Positions 34,067-44,124 of a stretch of DNA of 64,000 bases are shown in pieces. A program made the translations under genes and the position numbers. Each line of letters starts with the position of its first letter. Within the stretch, counting starts at the first letter, position 1. The stretch is from Gammaproteobacteria bacterium (GTDB lineage Bacteria; Pseudomonadota; Gammaproteobacteria; JAABTG01), in assembly GCA_034522055.1 (NCBI GenBank), contig JAXHLS010000006.1, positions 608,116-672,115 on the forward strand, read 5' to 3'. The notes under the pieces were generated by a model that ran no database searches, had not been told where the DNA came from, and saw nothing but the letters and a program-made list of their open reading frames with translations.

Positions 34067-36256
34067 ATGAACAGTTATCTCGACATCGATCACATCGGCA
34101 TCACCTTCCCCTCGGACCAGGGACCCATCAGGGTGCTCGAAGACTTCGACCTGCGGGTGGCCGAGGGCGAGTTCGTCTCCCTCATCGGCCATTCGGGATG
34201 CGGCAAGTCCACCGTGCTCAATATCGTGGCAGGCCTGCTCAAGGCCACGGAGGGCGGGGTGTTGCTGCAGAACCGGGAGGTGGACGAGCCCGGCCCCGAC
34301 CGTGCCGTGGTGTTCCAGCACCATGCCCTGATGCCCTGGCTCACGGTTTACGGCAACGTGCGCCTCGCCGTGGACCGAGTGTTCAGGCGCACCAAGACCC
34401 GCGCGGAGCGCCATCTCTGGACCCTCCAGAACCTGGAGCTGGTACATATGGATCACGCCCTGGATCGCAAGCCGGGGGAGATCTCCGGGGGCATGAAGCA
34501 GCGCGTGGGGATCGCTCGCGCCCTGGCCATGGAGCCCAAGGTACTGCTGATGGACGAGCCCTTCGGGGCCCGGGATTCGTTGACCCGCAGCCACATGCAG
34601 GATTCCCTCATCGAGATCCAGGGTCGGCTGCAGAACACCATCATCATGATCACCCATGACGTGGACGAGGCGGTGTTGCTGTCCGATCGCATCGTCATGA
34701 TGACCAATGGCCCGGCGGCCACCATCGGCGAGATCCTCGAGGTGGACCTGCCGAAGCCCCGCAGCCGCCTGGCCCTGGCCGAGAATCCCGTCTACAACCA
34801 CTATCGCGCCGAGGTGGTGCGTTTTCTCCATCGCAACCATCAGGCCCCGGCGCGGTCCGGCGACGGTGCCAGCGTGGTGGACTTGTCGGCCTGGATCCGC
34901 TCCACCCAGGCGGCCGGTGTGCGGCGCCTGGAGCGGCCGGAGCTGCGGCTGGGTTTCGTTCCCCTGACGGACTGCGCGCCCCTGGTGGTGGCCAAGGAGA
35001 AGGGTTTCTTCCTGGAACAGGGCCTGAACGTGGAATTGTCCCGGGAGAACTCCTGGGCCAACATCCGGGACAAGGTCGCGGTGGGTCTGCTGGACGGTGC
35101 CCAGATGCTGGCGGCCATGCCGCTGGCCAGCAACCTGGGTCTGGCGGGCTCGACACCCACGGTGGCCGCCATGAGCCTCGATCTCAACGGCAACGGCATC
35201 ACCGTGTCCAGCTCGCTCTACAAGCGCATGGCGGCCACCGGGGAGCCGGCCCTGGATACGCCCCTCGGCAGCGGGCGCGCCCTCAGGCGAGTCATCGACG
35301 CGCGCCGCGAGGCGGGCGAGGGGCCTCTCACCTTCGCCATGGTGTTTCCCTATTCCTCCCACAATTACCTGCTGCGTTACTGGCTCGCCGCCGCCGGCAT
35401 CGATCCGGATCGTGATCTGGAAATCATCGTGGTGCCGCCACCCCAGATGGTGAGTCACCTGGAAGCGGGCCTGATCTCCGGTTTTTCCGTGGGAGAACCC
35501 TGGAACACCATGGCGGTGTGCAACGGCCTCGGCCGCATCCTCGCCACCAGCCATGACATCTGGAACAACCATCCGGAGAAGGTGTTCGGTGTCTCCAGCG
35601 CCTGGGCCGCCGCCAACCCCAACACCCTGCGGGCTGTGGTCACGGCGCTGGCGCGGGCCTGCGCGTGGATCGACGAGACGGAGAACCGCCCCGAGGTCTG
35701 CCAGCTCCTGGCCAAGGGGCGGTACGTCAATGCGCCCCGCGAGGTCCTCGAGAATTCGCTCCTCGGCACCTTCCGCTTCGCCCACGACGAGGCCCCCGTG
35801 GCCCGTCCGGACTTCAACGTCTTCAGCCGCCATGCCGCCACCTTTCCCTGGCGTTCCCACGCGGTGTGGTTTCTCACTCAGATGGTGCGCTGGGGCCAGG
35901 TGGATCGGCCCGTGGATCTTCACCGGGTGGCGGCCATGGCCTACCGCCCCGAGTTCTACCGCCTGGCGGCACAGGATGGAGATATGTTGGTGCCGGAGGC
36001 GGACGTCAAGGACGAGGGCGTCCATGACGGACCCTGGGCCATGGAGGTACCCGGCGGTGTCCTGGACATGGGCCCGGACCGGTTCTTCGACGGCATGAGC
36101 TTCCACCCGGGTGACCCCGTGGGTTATCTGGAGGCGATGCCGATCAGACATCTGGCCATGGGCATGGCGGAACTGGCGGCCCTCAACCCGCCGCGGGACT
36201 TCGCCGCCCGGGCCATGGAGGCGCAAACACGGGTCAAAGGGGGGGCAAGACAATGA
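34067..36256 (+). CDS. nrtC: nitrate transport ATP-binding protein fused to an NrtA-like binding domain
   Basis: 729 aa from ATG 34067. ATPase half (1-265): Walker A GHSGCGKST, Q-loop VFQHHALMPW, signature ISGGMKQRVGIARAL, Walker B VLLMDEPFGARDSLT and H-loop TMIT-like MITHDVDEAVLL. From about residue 300 there is a complete NrtA-type binding domain (LRLGFVPLTDCAPLVVAKEK to the FFDGMSFHPGDP end), typical of NrtC. The attached domain is intact, unlike stand-alone nrtA. The stop overlaps the nirB ATG (ATGA). Confidence 0.93.
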   Translation: MNSYLDIDHIGITFPSDQGPIRVLEDFDLRVAEGEFVSLIGHSGCGKSTVLNIVAGLLKATEGGVLLQNREVDEPGPDRAVVFQHHALMPWLTVYGNVRLAVDRVFRRTKTRAERHLWTLQNLELVHMDHALDRKPGEISGGMKQRVGIARALAMEPKVLLMDEPFGARDSLTRSHMQDSLIEIQGRLQNTIIMITHDVDEAVLLSDRIVMMTNGPAATIGEILEVDLPKPRSRLALAENPVYNHYRAEVVRFLHRNHQAPARSGDGASVVDLSAWIRSTQAAGVRRLERPELRLGFVPLTDCAPLVVAKEKGFFLEQGLNVELSRENSWANIRDKVAVGLLDGAQMLAAMPLASNLGLAGSTPTVAAMSLDLNGNGITVSSSLYKRMAATGEPALDTPLGSGRALRRVIDARREAGEGPLTFAMVFPYSSHNYLLRYWLAAAGIDPDRDLEIIVVPPPQMVSHLEAGLISGFSVGEPWNTMAVCNGLGRILATSHDIWNNHPEKVFGVSSAWAAANPNTLRAVVTALARACAWIDETENRPEVCQLLAKGRYVNAPREVLENSLLGTFRFAHDEAPVARPDFNVFSRHAATFPWRSHAVWFLTQMVRWGQVDRPVDLHRVAAMAYRPEFYRLAAQDGDMLVPEADVKDEGVHDGPWAMEVPGGVLDMGPDRFFDGMSFHPGDPVGYLEAMPIRHLAMGMAELAALNPPRDFAARAMEAQTRVKGGARQ

Positions 36257-38859
36257 CGAGGCAGAAGCTGGTGGTGGTGGGTAATGGCATGGCGGGGATC
36301 CGTACCCTGGAGGAGATGTTGAAGCTGGCCCCGGCGATGTATGACATCACCGTCATCGGTGCCGAGCCCCATCCCAACTACAATCGCATCCTGCTCTCGC
36401 CGGTGCTGTCGGGAGACAAAGGGCTGGAAGATATCGTCCTCAACGGCCGCGAGTGGTACGAGGACCATGGCATCCGGCTCCTGACCGGCGATCCCGTGGT
36501 GGCCATCGATCGGGGGTCGCGCTACGTCGTTACCGCATCGGGGCACCGGGAACCCTATGATCGACTGTTGCTGGCCACCGGCTCCAAACCCTTCATGGTG
36601 CCCGTGCCGGGGGTCGAGCTGCCCGGGGTCATGGGTTTTCGCGATATCGCGGACGTGGCGGCCATGCTGGCCGCCGCCCGCAGCGGCGGCCGCGCCGTCG
36701 TCATCGGCGGCGGCCTGCTTGGCCTGGAGGCGGAGGCCGACCTGGTGGTGATGGCGGTGGGGATCCGTCCCAGCATCGAACTCGCCCGGGAGGCGGGCCT
36801 GTACTGCGACCGGGGCATCGTGGTCCATGACACCCTGCAGACCTTCGATCCGCGCATCTATGCCGTCGGGGAGTGCGTCCAGCATCGCGGCACCTGTTAT
36901 GGCCTCGTGGCCCCCCTGTTCGAGCAGGCGCGGGTGTGCGCCAGTCACCTGGCCCGTCTCGGCCACCAGCGTTACGAGGGCTCCGTCACCTCCACCAAGC
37001 TCAAGGTGACGGGCATCGATCTGTTCTCCGCCGGTGAGTTCAACGAGGAGGAGGGAGACGAGACCCTGGTGCTCCAGGACCCGGCCCAGGGCGTTTACAA
37101 GAAGCTCGTGCTGCGGGACAACCAGGTCAAGGGCGCGGTGCTGTTCGGCGACACCCTGGACGGCAGCTGGTATTTCCAGTTACTGCGGGAGGGCACCGAT
37201 GTCTCCGGTTTCCGCGGCACCCTGCTGTTCGGCCGCCACGACCTCGGCGATGCGGGCCACGGCGACGAGACACGGGTGGCGGCGCTGCCGGATGACGCAG
37301 AGATATGCGGCTGCAACGGCGTATGCAAGGGGGCGATCACCACCGCCATCGCCGCCAAGGGCCTGTTCACCGTGGACGACGTGCGCGCCCATACCAAGGC
37401 CTCCAGCTCCTGTGGCTCTTGCACCGGCCTGGTGGAGGCCCTGCTGGCCGCCACCGTGGGCCAGGGCTACGATCCGGCCCCCAGCCGCAAGCCCCTGTGC
37501 AAGTGCACCGAGCACAGCCACGACGACGTGATCCGTACCATCCGCGAGCACGGGCTGAAGACCATGCCGGCGGTGTTTGACTTCATGGAGTGGCAGACCC
37601 CCGACGGCTGCCACGTGTGCCGGCCGGCCCTCAACTACTATCTGCTGGCCGCCTGGCCGGGCGAGTACGTGGACGACGCCCAGTCGCGCTTCATCAACGA
37701 GCGGGCCCACGGCAACATCCAGAAGGACGGCAGCTATTCCGTGGTGCCCCGCTTCTTCGGCGGCCTCGTCAGGCCCGACGAGCTGCGGGCCATCGCCGAT
37801 GTGGCGGAGAAGTTCAAGGCCCGGGAGGTGAAGGTCACGGGCGGCCAGCGCATCGACCTCTTCGGCATCGCCAAGGAGGACCTGCCCGCGGTATGGGCGG
37901 ACCTGGGCCAGGCGGGCCTGGTCTCCGGCCATGCCTATGGCAAGGCCCTGCGCACCTGCAAGACCTGCGTCGGTTCCGAGTGGTGCCGCTTCGGCACCCA
38001 GGACTCCACTGCCCTGGGGGTGAGGCTGGAGGAGATGACGTGGGGTTCGTGGATGCCCCACAAGTTCAAGATGGCCGTCTCCGGCTGTCCGCGCAACTGC
38101 GCCGAGGCCACCATCAAGGACTTCGCCGTGGTGTGCGTGGAGTCGGGTTACGAGCTACACATCGGTGGCAACGGCGGCATCAAGGTGCGCACCACGGACA
38201 TCCTGTGCAAGGTGGACAGCGAGGAAAAGGTGCTGGAGTACTGTGCCGCCTTCATCCAGCTCTACCGCGAGGAGGCCCATTATCTGGAGCGCACGGCGCC
38301 GTGGGTGGAGCGGGTGGGGCTCGCCTATGTGAAGCAGCGGGTCCTGGAGGACACGGCGGGACGCTCGGCCCTGGTGGAGCGTTTCACCCTCAGCCAGCGC
38401 CATGCCCAGGTGGACCCCTGGGCGGAGCGGGTCCGCGGCGCCGCGGCCGGCGAGTTCACCCCCTGCGCATCGCCAACTGATGGCCGTAGCGCCATGGGCC
38501 GCGCGGCCATCAACCCGGAGTTTAAAACCATGAACGACTGGATCGTCATCGCCCGGCTGGAGGATATCCCACGCCTGGGGTCCCGCACCGTGGTCACCGA
38601 CACCCTGGCCATCGCCCTGTTCCGCACCCGCGACGACCGGGTCTTCGCCCTGCGGGACAGCTGTCCCCATCGCGGCGGCCCCCTGTCCCAGGGCATCGTC
38701 CACGGCACCACCGTCACCTGTCCGCTGCACAACTGGCAGATCGACCTCGCCAGCGGCCAGGTGCTGGGGCCGGACGAGGGCTGCGTCCACGCCTACGGAG
38801 TGAAGGTGGAAGAGGGGCTGGTGCACCTCAGCCTGACGGCCGGCCGGACGGCCGCCTGA
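36253..38859 (+). pseudogene. nirB: assimilatory nitrite reductase: NirB with deleted NADH-domain segment, fused to NirD
   Basis: 868 aa. FAD start KLVVVGNGMAGIRTLEEMLK is present. After AVVIGGGLLGLEAEA the frame goes straight to ADLVVMAVGIRP, so about 60-65 residues of the NAD-binding fold are missing, in frame (about 36724-36735). The BFD-like 2Fe-2S cysteines (CGCNGVCKGAI; SSCGSC), the siroheme-4Fe4S motif (CKTCVGSEWCRFG; SGCPRNC) and the rest are intact. From residue ~760 a Rieske NirD follows (CPHRGGPLSQ; CPLHNWQID) after a linker, with an internal ATG at 38530, so the nirB stop seems lost. NADH use is probably impaired. Confidence 0.8.
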
Positions 38860-38872
38860 CGGCCCACGGCCC

Positions 38873-41033
38873 ATGGCCAACGTACGCACCACCTGCCCGT
38901 ACTGCGGCGTCGGCTGTGGCCTGCTGGTGTCCCGCGATGGCACGGCGGGCTGGCAGGTCAGGGGCGACCCGGACCATCCCTCCAATCGCGGCCGGCTGTG
39001 CTCCAAAGGAGCGGCCCTCGCCCAGACCGTGGGGGACGACGGGCGCCTGAATACGCCGCAGGTGGCGGGCGTCCCGGTGTCCTGGGAACGCGCCCTCGAT
39101 ACCGTGGCGGATGGTTTCCGGCGCGTCATTGATACCCATGGCCCCGATGCCGTGGCCTTCTACGTCTCGGGGCAGTTGCTCACCGAGGACTACTACGTCG
39201 CCAACAAGCTCATGAAGGGCTTCATGGGCTCCGCCAACATCGACACCAACTCGCGGCTGTGCATGGCCTCCTCGGTGGCCGGCCACCGCCGGGCCTTCGG
39301 CAGCGACACCGTGCCCGGCTGTTACGAGGACTTCGAGCAGGCGGAACTCATCGTGCTGGTGGGCTCCAACACCGCGTGGTGCCATCCGGTGCTCTACCGG
39401 CGCATCGTGGCCGCGAAGCAGGACAATCCCGACCTGCGGGTGGTGGTGGTGGACCCCCGGACCACCGCCACCTGCGAGGCCGCCGATCTGCACCTGGCCC
39501 TGCGGTCCGGTACGGACGGCATCCTGTTCAGTGGCCTCCTTGCCTGGCTGCATGGCGCAGGGTGCATGGACGGTGCCTTCGTGGAGAACCATACTGAAGG
39601 GCTGGACCAGGCCCTGCAGCAGGCCCGCTGGTATGCCCCCTCCATCACCGCCGTGGCGACTCACTGCGGTCTCGACGAGGCCGATGTGGAGCGCCTCACG
39701 CACCATTTCCCGCCAGCGCCCCTTCCTGGAACACAAGGGTGCCGGCCGGCCCGATTGGTGGATCCTGTGCCAGGTGGCCGGGCGGCTGGGTTACGAGGGC
39801 TTCGATTACGGCCATCCGCGGGAGATCTTCGCCGAGCACGCCCGCCTGTCGGGCCTCAACAACGAGGGTACCCGGGGCTTCGATATCTCCGGCCTGGCCG
39901 CCCTGGAAGAACACCAATACGACGGCCTCGAGCCCGTGCAATGGTCGGTGCCGGCGGGGCGTCGCGACGGCACCCGCCGCGTGTTCGGCGACGGCCGCTT
40001 TCATACTCCCAGCGGGCGTGCCTGCTTCGTCGCCGTGACGCCCCGCCCGCCGGGGCACGGGGTGAGCGCGGCCTATCCCCTGGTACTCAACACCGGGCGC
40101 CTGCGGGACCAATGGCACACCATGACCCGCACCGGCATGGCGCCCCGCCTGTGGGCTCACCACCCCGAACCCTTCCTCGCCATCCATCCCGACGATGCCG
40201 CGGCCCGGGGAGTGGAGGAGGGCGGCCTGGTGCGGGTGGCGAGCGCCTGGGGCGAGGCGGTGGTGCGCTGCCGCCCGACCCGGGAGCAGCGCCCAGGCGA
40301 GGTCTTCATGCCCATGCACTGGAACCGGCAGTTCGCCAGTGCCGCCGGCGCCGGGGCGCTGGTGAATCCGGTCACGGATCCCGTGTCGGGCCAGCCGGAG
40401 TTCAAGCATACGCCCGTCGCCGTGGCCCCCTACCGGCCGGCGTGGCATGGATTCCTCTTGACCCGGGAGGCCGTCGCGGCACCCGCGGGCGCCAGTTACT
40501 GGAGCCGGGCACGGCGGGAAGGTCTGTGGCATTACGAGCTGGCGGGGGATGACCATGGGGACGACTGGTCTGAGGTGGCACGCTGCCTGGACCGCGGCCG
40601 GGAGGGGCAGTGGGCGGAGCTGATGGACCGCGCGGGGGGCCACTACCGGGGAGTCAGCGTCGTCGCCGACCGCCTCCAGATGTGTCTCTTCATCGGCCCC
40701 GATCACCGCCTGCCGGCCCGCGACTGGCTGGTGGGCCTGTTCACCCGCGATACCCTCGGCGCCCGGGAGCGCATGGACCTGCTGGCCGGGGTGCCCCGCG
40801 ATGCCGCGGCCGATGCCGGCGCCGTCGTCTGCGCCTGTTTCGGAGTGGGCGCCCGCACCCTGGAGAAGGCCATCCGGCAAGACGGCATGACCACCCCCGA
40901 GGCCATCGGTCACGCCCTGGGTGCCGGCACCAACTGCGGTTCCTGCCTGGCGGAGATCGGCGCGCTAATCGCCCGCCACCACGGCCACGCCGGCGTGGGC
41001 GACCAGGCGCAGGTAGTCGATGAAATGATCTGA
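38873..41033 (+). pseudogene. nasA: assimilatory nitrate reductase NasA, internal deletion with frameshift
   Basis: The first frame (38873 to about 39709) encodes TCPYCGVGCGLLVS (4Fe-4S), the Mo-ligand region NSRLCMASSVAGHRRAFGSD and on to ERLTHHF. The second frame (from about 39705 to 41033) resumes at ISRQRPFLEHKG and includes WWILCQVAGRLGYEGFDYG, LNTGRLRDQWHTMTRTGMAP (MopB C-lobe) and a BFD-like 2Fe-2S end VVCACFGVG...NCGSCLAEIG. About 180 residues of the central Mo-cofactor domain are absent and the frames are offset by one, so the gene is broken. Confidence 0.85.
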
Positions 41034-41052
41034 TGACTATGCCAGTGTACGC

Positions 41053-41083
41053 GTCATGCCGGGCTTGCCCCGGCATCCAGGGA
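41053..41083. repeat. REP-like palindrome
   Basis: ATGCCGGGCTTGCCCCGGCAT hairpin followed by CCAGGGA. It recurs at 41127 and, diverged, at 43389 and (reverse) 58778. Confidence 0.7.
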
Positions 41084-41121
41084 CCAGCGCCACCGGGGCC
41101 CGATTCCGCGCATCGACCTCC

Positions 41122-41420
41122 TTACCGTCGTGCCGGGCTTGCCCCGGCATCCAGGGAAGGCGGTACCACGGCCAGCCCCACCCGCGAGCCCCGCCGTGCC
41201 ATCAGCCCGGAATCACACACTGCATTCACTATATGCCCCCCGTAAACGTTCGGACCACTACGCCCCCAGGCAGCACCACTTGCAAATCCCGACCCAATGC
41301 GCAGGCCATTTGCACCGCCCCCCTGGGGCGCTATTTTTAACCGACATTGCCCTGGGAAGACCCACCATGCAGGCATCCGCCCCCACCGTTTCAATGACCT
41401 GCTGCTTTGCCACAATGACG
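41122..41420 (+). repeat. left copy of a ~300-bp imperfect direct repeat
   Basis: Collinear with 43383-43680. Shared blocks: REP-like GTC(G/A)TGCCGGGCTTG start, GAAGGCGG(T/C)ACCACGGCCAG, CCCGCCGTGCC, GGGCCATTTGCACCG (or GCCATTTGCACCG), GACGCTATTTT-like GGCGCTATTTT, CC(C/A)GGGAAGACCC and ATGCAGGCAT. No transposase inside. The two copies bracket the phenol hydroxylase remnant. Confidence 0.75.
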
Positions 41421-41544
41421 TCAAGACCACGCTGATCCCTACCCATGTCCTCAACCGAAAGCCGGTTAGTTAGCTTGAATGAGGTAAACATGGATGAATT
41501 AACAAAGCTTGTTAGCATCTATTCAGGCGGGGCATGGTTCGGGG

Positions 41545-41898
41545 TCAGGCCGTCAGGGTGGGAGTCTCGGGGGTGCGAAAGCGCAGCATGGACTTATGGC
41601 CGGCGCCCAGGGCGGCGAGGCTCTCGTGGTTGAGGGGCGCGATGTCCTTGCCATCAAGGTTCCAGCTTACGCGCTGCCAGTCCACCCGGGGCCAGTGGGG
41701 ATGGCCGGCGTAGGCAGGGGACAGAGCGTCGTCCCGGAACTCGCCGAAGGGGGTGTTCGGTGACACCTGGAGGGTGCCCGGGGCGCCGTAGAGCAAGTCG
41801 CCGTCCCACAACACGTAGAGCAGTATATTGCCATTGAAGTTGACCACGGCATCCACCACCTCGCCGTGGTGGCCGTCGTAGATTGCCTTGACGGTCAT
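41545..41898 (-). CDS. dmpO: phenol hydroxylase subunit P4
   Basis: 117 aa from ATG 41898. VNFNGNILLYVLWDGDLLYG and SPAYAGHPHWPRVDWQRVSW match the small DmpO/PhlP4 subunit of multicomponent phenol hydroxylases. It seems complete, but its catalytic partners upstream are wrecked and no dmpP reductase follows, so it is an orphan. Confidence 0.78.
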   Translation of the reverse strand: MTVKAIYDGHHGEVVDAVVNFNGNILLYVLWDGDLLYGAPGTLQVSPNTPFGEFRDDALSPAYAGHPHWPRVDWQRVSWNLDGKDIAPLNHESLAALGAGHKSMLRFRTPETPTLTA

Positions 41899-41948
41899 CT
41901 TGCGTCCCCTCCCATCATCGGTCGAGCTTTGCATGTCCTGGGTGTCAT

Positions 41949-42795
41949 TCAGGCCGCCTCTCCATCCTTCTTACCGCCCCCCGTCCATTCGTTCCAGTGG
42001 CGCTGGTCCTCGGAGCCCTCGTAATCCATGCCGTCCCGCTGGCCGTCGATGTGGTACCAGGCCAGCACCTCGTCGATGGTGGTGCCGCCACAGTGGCCCA
42101 TGTTGACCTGGTGGGTGGGCATCCAGGCCTGGACGTATTTCTCGGGCTCGTGGTCGAAAATGTCCTTGCAGCCATCGGAGCAGAAGGTGTAGCGCTCGTC
42201 GCGGTAGAGGCTGGTGCGCACGCAGATGGTGGTGGGATCACCGGGCTCGGTGAAGATGGTGAAGATCATGGGCACCTGGCAGATCTGGCACAGGGTGAAC
42301 AGCACCGGGTTGATGAAGCGCTTGCCCTGCTCGAAGCACATCTCCCAGGCCTCGGTCCAGGACATCACCCGCTTGGGTAGCATGTAATCCATCATGGCCG
42401 CCACCAGGGTCAGGACCCGGTAGCCGCGCCAGAACCACTTGTCGATCCAGCCCTGGATGATGGGCACGTTGTCCGGGTGCTGCTCCAGCAGGAACTTGAT
42501 GACCTCGAGGCCCAGGGTCATGTGGCGGGCCTCGTCCGACTGGGCGGAGAAGCCGAAAGTGACGGTGGCCATGTCGCCGTTGTAGGCGGCGCGCGACATG
42601 AAGGGCATGAGAATGAGGTTGGTGAGGACGTATTCGAAGGAGAAGCAGATGGCCACCACGTACTCGAAGGGCCCGGCGCTGAGGACGTCCTGGAAGAAGG
42701 ATTTGGGCACCGACAGGTACCAGATGCGCTCGTTGCTGAAGGCGGCGCCGGCGGCCGCCATCATGGCCGGAGCATGGTCGGCGAAGGCGGCTGCG
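41949..42795 (-). pseudogene. dmpN: phenol hydroxylase large (P3) subunit remnant
   Basis: The frame keeps SNERIWYLSVPKSFFQDVLS, NGDMATVTFGFSAQSDEARH (second E-xx-H of the di-iron site), WRGYRVLTLVAAMMDYMLPK and the C-terminal treble-clef Cys (CSDGCKDIFDHEPEKYVQAW). The N-terminal third, with the first di-iron Glu pair, is absent. After SWTEAWEM the chain jumps to EQGKRFINPVLFTLCQICQV, losing about 90 residues in frame (about 42330-42345). It cannot be active. Confidence 0.85.
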
Positions 42796-43085
42796 GTCAA
42801 GGGGCGAGGGCGTCGTGGCAGCGAGGATGCCAGTGGTCGAGCCAGCTACCGATGAGGGTCGCATTATCGGGGGACTCCGCCACGGGGCCCTCTTCATGAC
42901 CGCACCGGTCCAGCGGCCGTGCTCCTGGGCCCATTGCCGCATGAAGGCGGTGAGCAGGGTGAGAACCGGACCGCTGGCGGGGGCCAGGCGGTGGTCGAAC
43001 TCGCGGTAGACCAGGGGATACATGAGGCCGTCCAGCACCACGTCCTGGGCCACGAACAGCTCGAACCAGTCCTTCACCACTCTGG
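42796..43085 (-). pseudogene. dmpL: phenol hydroxylase P1 subunit remnant
   Basis: Reverse frame reads VVKDWFELFVAQDVVLDGLM, YPLVYREFDHRL and LLTAFMRQWAQEHGRWTGAV, a DmpL/P1 C-terminal signature. A one-base frameshift follows, then AESPDNATLIGSWLDHWH. The N-terminus is missing at the right junction, and the C-terminus runs directly into the dmpN remnant, so the dmpM gene that normally lies between them is gone. Confidence 0.72.
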
Positions 43086-43110
43086 CGGACCGCGACGGCC
43101 TGATCCACCG

Positions 43111-43329
43111 CGGCGCCTGTTCCCCGCCACCGACATCTCCCTGCCCCTGCACTTCCCGGCGGCGGGCCGGGAGCCCCGGGACACCGAGGGCCTGGTGGCG
43201 GAACTGCTGGATGCCGGCGAGGGCTTCGAGGCCGTGGAAGCGGCCATGTTCCGGGAGGCCGTACGCCGCTGCGGCGGCAACCACAGCGAAGCCGCCAAAC
43301 GCCTTGGCCTGACCCGGGACACCCTCTGA
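43111..43329 (+). pseudogene. C-terminal tail of an NtrC-family activator (DmpR-like)
   Basis: The frame ends GFEAVEAAMFREAVRRCGGN then HSEAAKRLGLTRDTL before a stop. This is the Fis-type HTH at the C-terminus of sigma-54 activators; the last residues (usually RYRL-type) are missing. The whole sensor and AAA+ domains are absent. Its orientation, divergent from the phenol hydroxylase pieces, fits the dmpR/dmpKLMNOP arrangement. Confidence 0.65.
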
Positions 43330-43382
43330 TCCCTCTGCCGTCCGATCCCTCTGCCGTCTGGCACCTCCGTCTCTGCACCCTC

Positions 43383-43680
43383 CACCGTCATGCCGGGCTT
43401 GAACCGGCATCCTCGGAAGGCGGCACCACGGCCAGCCTCACCCGAGAGTCCCGCCGTGCCGTCTGCCCGGAATTGCTCGCTGTACTCGCTACACGCTCCC
43501 CCGCGGGCGTTCGATGCGCTACACGCTCAACTTGTACTTCCTCCGAATCGAGAACCCGCCGCGGGCCATTTGCACCGTCACCGCCAGGACGCTATTTTCA
43601 GCCGATATTGTCCAGGGAAGACCCCCTATGCAGGCATTTGCGACCGCTGCTTCAACGAACCACGCTTCGCAACGGGCAGT
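43383..43680 (+). repeat. right copy of the ~300-bp imperfect direct repeat
   Basis: Partner of 41122-41420; same order of conserved blocks, roughly two-thirds identical by eye, beginning with a REP-like palindrome at 43389. About 2.26 kb from the first copy. Confidence 0.75.
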
Positions 43681-43917
43681 GACTGCGGCAGTATTGTCGA
43701 TGCGGTAGTTTCGATCGCTGCGAGGAAGCTCTTCGGGGCGGGCTCACCGTGGTATCGGATTGCATTGGAAGGCGAGTGAAGTGCGGCGACCGTCAAACAA
43801 CCGGCTGAACCCCCCGGTCGATCCCGTCACCGCCGTTGCAAGGGACGCAACGGCCACACCGGTCTCGCTCGCGGGTTTGCCGGGCGTTATGATTCATGAA
43901 AATCGGAGGTAAAGACA

Positions 43918-44124
43918 ATGAGCACGAAGGAGCTGTTAGATGAGGCAATGAAACTGAAACCAGAGGAGCGGTTCACCTTGGTTGAAGGTCTGATAAAGAG
44001 CCTAGATGAACCGGACAAAAGGCTCGATGAAATATGGGCTGAAGAAGTGGAAAAGAGACTCAAGGCTTATCGGGAAGGAAAGCTCAAAGGTGTCCCGATG
44101 GAGGAAATATTTAACGAAAAATGA
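43918..44124 (+). CDS. addiction module antitoxin (TIGR02574/RelB-like)
   Basis: 68 aa. STKELLDEAMKLKPEERFTL, then LVEGLIKSLDEPDK and a helical KRLKAYREGKLKGVPMEEIF tail are typical of the small addiction-module component family. Preceded by ATCGGAGGT. The stop overlaps the toxin start (ATGATG). Codon use is A+T-richer than the surrounding genome, which suggests transfer. Confidence 0.85.
   Translation: MSTKELLDEAMKLKPEERFTLVEGLIKSLDEPDKRLDEIWAEEVEKRLKAYREGKLKGVPMEEIFNEK

Larger units (their letters stand above)
41034..41544. other. gene-free stretch carrying REP-like palindromes and a dispersed repeat
   Basis: No coding frame is credible. It holds two REP-like palindromes and the left copy of a ~300-bp direct repeat; see the separate entries. 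Confidence 0.6.

Noticed and set aside
34067-36256. Chimeric misassembly of an ATPase with nrtA
   Set aside because: NrtC proteins naturally carry an NrtA-like C-terminal domain; the frame is intact throughout.
43383-43790. Small genes within the right direct repeat
   Set aside because: The frames are not conserved between the two repeat copies, so the sequence is better treated as non-coding repeat.
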